A stretch of DNA of 64,000 bases from Seohaeicola_A nanhaiensis (GTDB taxonomy: Bacteria; Pseudomonadota; Alphaproteobacteria; Rhodobacterales; Rhodobacteraceae), in contig NZ_JBHSGI010000002.1 in the NCBI RefSeq assembly GCF_042654245.1, positions 124,001 through 188,000 of the forward strand, read 5' to 3'. Shown piece after piece: positions 59,416 through 64,000 of the stretch. Each line of letters starts with the position of its first letter. Positions within the stretch are counted from its first letter, which is position 1. The position numbers were made by a program, and so were the translations under genes. The notes below the pieces were generated by a model. It searched no databases and was not told where the DNA came from. It was given only the letters and a program-made list of their open reading frames with translations.

Positions 59416-59432
59416 CCCCTACGGGCTGCCAC
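59416..59432 (+). repeat. Attachment site attR (17-bp core)
   Basis: CCCCTACGGGCTGCCAC, identical to 47008-47024. It marks the right boundary of the element and is not part of a complete tRNA here. Confidence 0.88.
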
Positions 59433-59859
59433 ATCTCCCCGAAATGTTTTCTGCGAATTTTCTCTGGGGAAAACATCGTTTAAGATGAATCCCCCAAGAA
59501 ACCATGCGTTCGGGAAGTGCCCGTATGTATCAGCCCGGTGCTGGCATCAAATGCTGCCATCGGCCATTTACGCGATACCAACAGGTGACGCATCCCATTG
59601 GTCGACGCAACAGTGCGGAGCCAGAAGGTGATCTCTTCCGGCGCGTTGGCAAAGGCGGCGAAAAACCCCGGTATCGGTATCCGCTTCCTTGCGGGCTCCC
59701 GCTGGGGAACGACGTGGACGATATCTTTGCCGCGCGGCGCGACAAAACCACACGGCGCCCGGATTTGTCGAACTCCCGCTCTCCGGCACCGGTCAGACAC
59801 CGTTGGCAGGGCGAGCCCTTCGCGCCCTCCCCTGCGCCAATGTCACACCCGCCAGGTCG
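59433..59859. other. 427-base chromosomal stretch without a convincing gene
   Basis: Before integration this sequence followed tRNA-Glu. Several short frames exist on both strands (the best, 59480-59800 minus, 106 codons), but they overlap each other, have no matching family and no good ribosome site. A decayed gene cannot be excluded. Confidence 0.5.
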
Positions 59860-62019
59860 CTATGAAAGGACGAGTTCGGGACTTTCTTCCGCATCCTGCC
59901 CGGTTGTATCCGACACGACGAAAAGGGCATCGACCACGCAAACGCTGCCCTTGCCCGGGGTTATCAGCACAGGGTTGAGGTCGCACCCGCCGATCAAGTC
60001 GCCGAGATCCGCCGCCAGGCGCGACAGGCGGACCAGCAGGTCGGCATAGCCAGAAAGATCGGTTTTCGGCAAAAGGTCTCGGTATCCGGCCAGCATTTTG
60101 CCGAGGCGCGTGGACCCGATCATCCGTTCGGCGTCTGATAGGGACAGTGGCGCAAGACCGACCGCACGATCTGCCTCGATCTCAACCCTGACGCCGCCCG
60201 TTCCCGTCACGATCATGGAACCGAAAGGCGCCGCAGCGGCAAAGCCGGCCACCGCCTCTTCACCAGAAAGCTGCGCCTGCATCTCGAACCCATCTATGAC
60301 GGCCTTGGGCGCTTTTGCGGCAACGTTGCGACGGATCGCGGCAATTGCCTGTTTCAAAGCGCCCTCGTCCCGCACGTCCAACATCACTCCACCGACGTCC
60401 GAACGATGCGCGATATCGCCCGAGGCCACCTTGACCACCATTGGAAACCCGATCAGAGCCGATTTTGCCAGGGCATCGGCTTCGTCTTTCGCAACACAGG
60501 CAGGAACGGTTGGTATGCCGTAGGCCTTGAGAAGCCGGAAGGCGAGATCGGCGGGCAGCGCTCCGGTATGGCTTTCAATTTCCCGCCGCAAGGCGGCGAG
60601 ATCGTCGGTGCCGGGCGTCTGATCGACGCGGGCCCGGGCCCATCGACCCGGTGCCCCGTCAAGCGAGTTTGCAAGACACCGCACAGCCGCCAGACCGGCG
60701 CGCAACCCGCGCACGATCGGGACACCCGCACGATCGAACTCGGCGCGGATCCGCGGAGCGATTTCCTCGCTGGTCGGCGAGATGACGACAACCGGTTTCT
60801 TGACGCTTGCACCGATGGCGGCATAGCCGGGAATGTGCAGCATGTAGTTTTCAAGCGTCGCCGGGTTGAGACTGCTCTGGCAATCCTGCAGCAGCGCCAT
60901 GACGCTGACGTTGTCGTCCTCGACTGCCGCTCTCAACGCGTCTTCGGATTTTCGTTCTTCCTTGGAGACGACCGCTCCTATGTCGATCGGATTCCCGCCG
61001 GAGGTGCCCGGCAGGAACTGGCTGACAGCCCTCTGGGTTGCGGGCGTGAAGCGCGAAACCTCCAGGCCGACTTCTTCCGCCACATCACAGGCCAGCGCCG
61101 TCTGCCCGCCAGAGATGCCGGCAATGGCGGCGCCTCCGCGATTGATGACCGGTCGCGCCAGATTGAAGCACTCCAGCGCAGCGACCAGTTCATCGTAGTC
61201 ATGAACCAGCGCGATCCCACAGTCGGCGAAATACCGGTCATAGGCGTCACGAGGTGAGATCAGCGCGCCGGTATGGGCGCGCGTCGCGGCAGACCCGATT
61301 TCAGAGGCGCCGACTTTCAGCGCAACCAGGGGCTTGCCTGCATCCCACATCTTCTGCGCGGCAAATGCGAATGCCACCGGATCCTTGACGGATTCCATGA
61401 CCACCCCGACCACATCGGTTTCGGCGTCGTCGGCACACCAGGCAACGTAATCGGCCGCGCTGAGTTGAAACTCGCTGCCGACCGTGACGACCTTCGACAG
61501 ACCCACCGTGATCGTGTTCATGACGGAAATCGCCGCGGAACCTGATTGGGCGATCAGCGACACCCTGCCCGGTTTGATGCGAAGGGATGGCCGAGAGGGG
61601 TACAAAGGCGCGCGGCCGCAAAAGTCTATCAGGCCCATGCAATTCGGACCGTGGACATGCAGACGGCTGGTTTCGCCGAAGGCACGGATCGCCTTTTCCT
61701 CCACGGCGGTGAAGCCGTTGGCGAAAACGTTTGCCGAGGCGATGCCATGCGCCTCCATCTCCTGCAGGGCGGCAAGCACACCTGAGGCGGGGATCGCAAC
61801 GATGACCGTGTCGGTGTCACACGGCAGCTCGGAAATGGATTTTACGGTCGGCAGGCCGTCGATCTCCGGCGCCGTAGGATGAACGGGGAGGATCTCGCCC
61901 TGCCAATTCCAGTCCTTCAGATTGGCAATGACCACGTTGCCTTGCGATACCTTCTTGGCAGACGCACCGATAACGGCGACCTTGCGTGGCTTGATCAGGG
62001 GGGAGACATCCCGGAACAT
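59860..62019 (-). CDS. Acyl-CoA synthetase, NDP-forming (acetate-CoA ligase family), 719 aa
   Basis: Single-chain ADP-forming acyl-CoA synthetase. The N-terminal CoA-binding domain (PRKVAVIGASAKKVSQGNVVIANL, PVHPTAPEIDGLPTVKS) is followed by succinyl-CoA-ligase-like domains with the phospho-His region AATRAHTGALI (about residue 260) and GTSGGNPIDIG. A C-terminal ATP-grasp domain is present (RLLKAYGIPTVP, GFPMVVKVASGDIAHRSDVGGV, GCDLNPVLI). GAGG is six bases before the ATG at 62019; the longer frame overlaps the upstream gene. The acyl substrate is unknown. It lies 74 bases downstream of the binding-protein gene. Confidence 0.9.
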   Translation of the reverse strand: MFRDVSPLIKPRKVAVIGASAKKVSQGNVVIANLKDWNWQGEILPVHPTAPEIDGLPTVKSISELPCDTDTVIVAIPASGVLAALQEMEAHGIASANVFANGFTAVEEKAIRAFGETSRLHVHGPNCMGLIDFCGRAPLYPSRPSLRIKPGRVSLIAQSGSAAISVMNTITVGLSKVVTVGSEFQLSAADYVAWCADDAETDVVGVVMESVKDPVAFAFAAQKMWDAGKPLVALKVGASEIGSAATRAHTGALISPRDAYDRYFADCGIALVHDYDELVAALECFNLARPVINRGGAAIAGISGGQTALACDVAEEVGLEVSRFTPATQRAVSQFLPGTSGGNPIDIGAVVSKEERKSEDALRAAVEDDNVSVMALLQDCQSSLNPATLENYMLHIPGYAAIGASVKKPVVVISPTSEEIAPRIRAEFDRAGVPIVRGLRAGLAAVRCLANSLDGAPGRWARARVDQTPGTDDLAALRREIESHTGALPADLAFRLLKAYGIPTVPACVAKDEADALAKSALIGFPMVVKVASGDIAHRSDVGGVMLDVRDEGALKQAIAAIRRNVAAKAPKAVIDGFEMQAQLSGEEAVAGFAAAAPFGSMIVTGTGGVRVEIEADRAVGLAPLSLSDAERMIGSTRLGKMLAGYRDLLPKTDLSGYADLLVRLSRLAADLGDLIGGCDLNPVLITPGKGSVCVVDALFVVSDTTGQDAEESPELVLS

Positions 62020-62093
62020 GTTCGTCCTCGTTGAGAAATTGAATGTGGCGGGCGCTGACGCGCCCGTCACGATGGTGGTGAAACAAGCCTGCG

Positions 62094-63746
62094 CTACTTC
62101 TGCTGGTCCTTCGGGATCCAAACTTCCTGCCAGTTGGGATGGGTGTTGTACGAGAAGTCGAATTGCTTCTCGAGGCCCATCAGCCGGGTCGAGGCGGCTT
62201 CGAACAGGCGTACGTTGGTCAGGGTGATCTCGTTGATGTCCTCGGCAACCTTGGCCGCATAGGCCGCATAGGGCGCCTGCTGCTGGCCCTCCGGCGCGGC
62301 GGCTGCCGCGTCGATCAGCTTGTCGAGCTCGGGATTGCAGTAGCCGGTGGGATTGACGAAAGGCACGCCGCCCTCGGTACAGCGATAGCTGCGGTCGATG
62401 CCAAGCACCGGGTTCGTCCGTCCGGTCAGCGAAATCACCGAGGCGTCGAATTCGTGCTGCTTGTAGACCTTGTCGATCCAGATCTGCGCATCCAGCCCGG
62501 AAAGCGACGTGTCCACACCGACCTCTTTCCACATCGCCGCGACAACGCGGGAAATCGCATCATAGGGCGGCTTTGCGACATAGGTGATTTCGGCGCTGAA
62601 GCGTTTGCCGTCCTTCATCGGATAGCCGGCCTCGTCCAGCAGCTTGCCCGCCGCAACCGGGTCGTAGGGGTAGAGCCTGTTATAGTCGATCGAGCCGTCG
62701 TGCAACGCCTTGAACTGCACCGGGATCGCGTTGACCGCCTTGTTGGCGAGGCCCTGATAGGCGTCCTTCACCACGCGGTCACGGTCGATCGCCATAAACA
62801 GGGCCGCGCGCACCTTCTGGTTGTCGAAAGGCGCCTTGCGCATGTTGAAATCGACGACCGCGCGCTCGGGCGCGTTGTTGATGATCTCGATCACCTTGAA
62901 GGCGCCATTCTTCGAGGCCGCCTCGGCCGCCGGCACCTGGGTCGCATTCAGCTTGACCCAATCGATTTCGCCGCTGGTCAGCGCGTTCAGCTGTTGCTGG
63001 GCGTCGGGGATCAGCGCGAAGATCACCGAGTCGATATACGGTTTGCCCTCTTCCCAATAATGGGGATTACGCTCGAAGGTAATCGCACGGCCGGTGTCCC
63101 AGTTCACGAACCGGAAAGGGCCGAGCCCAACCGGCGCGCGGTTGGCGTCGTTCGCGGTGACGTCCGTGCCCTCGTAGATGTGCTTTGGCATCAGCGGGAA
63201 GACCTCCTTGTCGAAGAGGTCGAGGATCGCCGTCAGCGGCTTCTTCAGCTTTACGACGAATGTCGTGTCATCCGGCGCCGAAACGCTTTCGATCAGCGGC
63301 ATCGACTTGGCGATATAGGTGTTCAACGCGCCGAAGGCTTCCAGCGTAAACGCGACGTCGGCGGCGGTGAAGGGCTCGCCGTCGGACCATTTCACGCCAC
63401 TGCGGATCTTGAAGGTATAGGTCAGGTTATCGTCGCTGACCGACCAGCTTTCGGCCAGACGCGGAATGCGGTTGCCCTTGCCGTCATAGGTCATCAACCC
63501 GTCGGCCCAGACGTCGGCGATTACGAGCGACCCGGTAATCGAGGTCAGCTGGGTGTTCAGGTTGGTGATGGTCGAACCGTCGACTCCGGGAACGACGGTG
63601 CCGCCAGTCACGGGTGTATCCCCTGCCGCGAGGGCGGACACGGCACACCCCGCCGTCAGCGCCAGCGAGAGCCCCGCAGCGCGCGCCGTGCGGCGCATTT
63701 TGGTCCACAGGGGCTGAGGCCCCTTCGTCCGGGTATCGAGATACAT
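62094..63746 (-). CDS. ABC-transporter solute-binding protein, family 5, 550 aa
   Basis: A periplasmic peptide/nickel/opine-type binding protein. A signal peptide (ARAAGLSLALTAGCAVSALAA, after a basic start) precedes LAESWSVSDDNLTYTFKIRSGVKWSDGEPFTAADVAFT, the family signature. FNMRKAPFDNQKVRAALFMAIDRDRVV and the C-terminal lobe are complete. It lies after an OppF-type ATPase gene, so it feeds a Dpp/Opp importer; the ligand is unknown. Confidence 0.92.
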   Translation of the reverse strand: MYLDTRTKGPQPLWTKMRRTARAAGLSLALTAGCAVSALAAGDTPVTGGTVVPGVDGSTITNLNTQLTSITGSLVIADVWADGLMTYDGKGNRIPRLAESWSVSDDNLTYTFKIRSGVKWSDGEPFTAADVAFTLEAFGALNTYIAKSMPLIESVSAPDDTTFVVKLKKPLTAILDLFDKEVFPLMPKHIYEGTDVTANDANRAPVGLGPFRFVNWDTGRAITFERNPHYWEEGKPYIDSVIFALIPDAQQQLNALTSGEIDWVKLNATQVPAAEAASKNGAFKVIEIINNAPERAVVDFNMRKAPFDNQKVRAALFMAIDRDRVVKDAYQGLANKAVNAIPVQFKALHDGSIDYNRLYPYDPVAAGKLLDEAGYPMKDGKRFSAEITYVAKPPYDAISRVVAAMWKEVGVDTSLSGLDAQIWIDKVYKQHEFDASVISLTGRTNPVLGIDRSYRCTEGGVPFVNPTGYCNPELDKLIDAAAAAPEGQQQAPYAAYAAKVAEDINEITLTNVRLFEAASTRLMGLEKQFDFSYNTHPNWQEVWIPKDQQK

Positions 63747-63796
63747 GTGTCAGTCTCCTTGGTTGGAAAGAGTGCCGGCCTCCGGGCATTGGAGGG

Positions 63797-64000
63797 TCAG
63801 GCGGAACCGGGAAGCTTTTGCCTCTTCTCGTTTTTGAGGTTGGCACCCGCTTGTGCGGACGCGTGCATGTGACAGGCCACCAGCGCGTCAGACGGGCCGG
63901 CGGGCTCTAGCCGCGGCTTGACGCTGGAACAGATTTCTGCGGCCAGGGGACAGCGGTCGCGGAACTGGCAGCCCTGCGGTGCGAGCGGCGTCAAGGTTTC
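63797..64000 (-). CDS. Oligopeptide ABC-transporter ATPase, C-terminal end (partial)
   Basis: The frame is open to the window edge; only the last ~67 residues are visible. LAPQGCQFRDRCPLAAEICSSVKPRLEPAG with a later VACHMH is the Cys-rich oligopeptide_HPY tail of DppD/DppF-type ATPases. It is upstream of the solute-binding protein in the same orientation, so the transporter operon extends beyond the window. Confidence 0.85.
   Translation of the reverse strand, partial: ETLTPLAPQGCQFRDRCPLAAEICSSVKPRLEPAGPSDALVACHMHASAQAGANLKNEKRQKLPGSA

Larger units (their letters stand above)
47008..59432. mobile_element. 12.4-kb integrated capsid-forming phage-satellite-like element in tRNA-Glu
   Basis: Bounded by 17-bp direct repeats (47008-47024 and 59416-59432), the left copy being the tRNA-Glu 3' end. 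In coding order from the right: possible leader ORF, primase-helicase, small and large terminase, HNH/SEC-C protein, then (after a switch region with one small plus-strand gene) MerR-like HTH, portal, protease-capsid fusion, gpW-like connector, decoration protein, AlpA-like HTH and tyrosine integrase. All head and packaging functions are present and intact. Tail, baseplate, lysis and phage-type repressor genes are absent. This is the gene content known for capsid-forming phage-inducible chromosomal islands, which use a helper's tails. A tail-deleted prophage is the alternative. Confidence 0.85.

Noticed and set aside
47008..59432. A complete prophage or a gene transfer agent cluster
   Set aside because: No tail, tape-measure, baseplate or lysis genes are present, and the gene order and att-flanked integrase are unlike the Rhodobacter-type gene transfer agent.
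59480..59800. A 106-codon minus-strand frame just right of the element
   Set aside because: No family, no clear ribosome site, overlapped by equally open frames on both strands; listed only as part of an unassigned stretch.

Overview
The window is high-GC chromosomal DNA from an alphaproteobacterium, most likely a Rhodobacterales (Paracoccaceae/Roseobacteraceae) species. The evidence is the GcrA cell-cycle regulator, the DUF6455 and GSCFA proteins, the cobalt-type nitrile hydratase, KdsA and KpsT/KpsE-like capsule genes, and a dispersed hairpin plus GGAGTATTTG-type intergenic repeat. Both window edges cut a gene: a luciferase-like oxidoreductase on the left and an oligopeptide ABC ATPase on the right.

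Layout, first half (1-33 kb). A short-chain dehydrogenase and a histidine phosphatase are followed by a minus-strand operon for cobalt nitrile hydratase (alpha, beta, activator) joined by ATGA overlaps. Next come secG, pyrG with a structured leader, a DUF1007-NicO metal transporter pair, two TerB-like genes around an alpha/beta hydrolase, hrpB, argF and argD, a degenerate stand-alone GT51 transglycosylase, two drug/metabolite-type transporters and gcrA. Then a SseB/uracil-DNA glycosylase pair, an SGNH/GSCFA pair, and the divergent surface-polysaccharide operon kpsT-kpsE-kdsA-phosphomannomutase. AsmA, rimO, a PA14-like secreted protein, DUF6455 and an M48 lipoprotein protease close this half.

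Layout, 33-47 kb. Small housekeeping genes lead to a DUF1428/VOC operon divergent from a MarR regulator, an orphan Fbp-type permease, a GntR regulator and a HAD nucleotidase. A six-gene minus-strand operon follows: Rieske oxygenase, FAD monooxygenase, RidA, DUF1028, LysR, and a trimethylamine-dehydrogenase-like flavoprotein. It looks like a catabolic pathway for an N-methylated compound (possibly homarine) and has a perfect LysR-type dyad upstream. tRNA-Glu follows.

Layout, 47.0-59.4 kb. A 12.4-kb integrated element sits in the 3' end of tRNA-Glu between 17-bp direct repeats, with paired inverted integrase arm-type sites at its ends. It encodes integrase, AlpA-like HTH, capsid decoration protein, gpW-like connector, protease-capsid fusion, portal, a MerR-like HTH protein, an HNH/SEC-C cargo gene, both terminase subunits, and a primase-helicase. 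It has complete head and packaging genes but no tail, lysis or conventional repressor genes. This matches the concept of a capsid-forming phage satellite (cf-PICI type) better than a decayed prophage, and it is the most interesting feature here.

Layout, 59.4-64 kb. The chromosome resumes with a 427-bp stretch without a convincing gene, then an ADP-forming acyl-CoA synthetase, a family-5 solute-binding protein and the partial ABC ATPase, all on the minus strand. All assignments were made by reading sequence and motifs; no database search was run.
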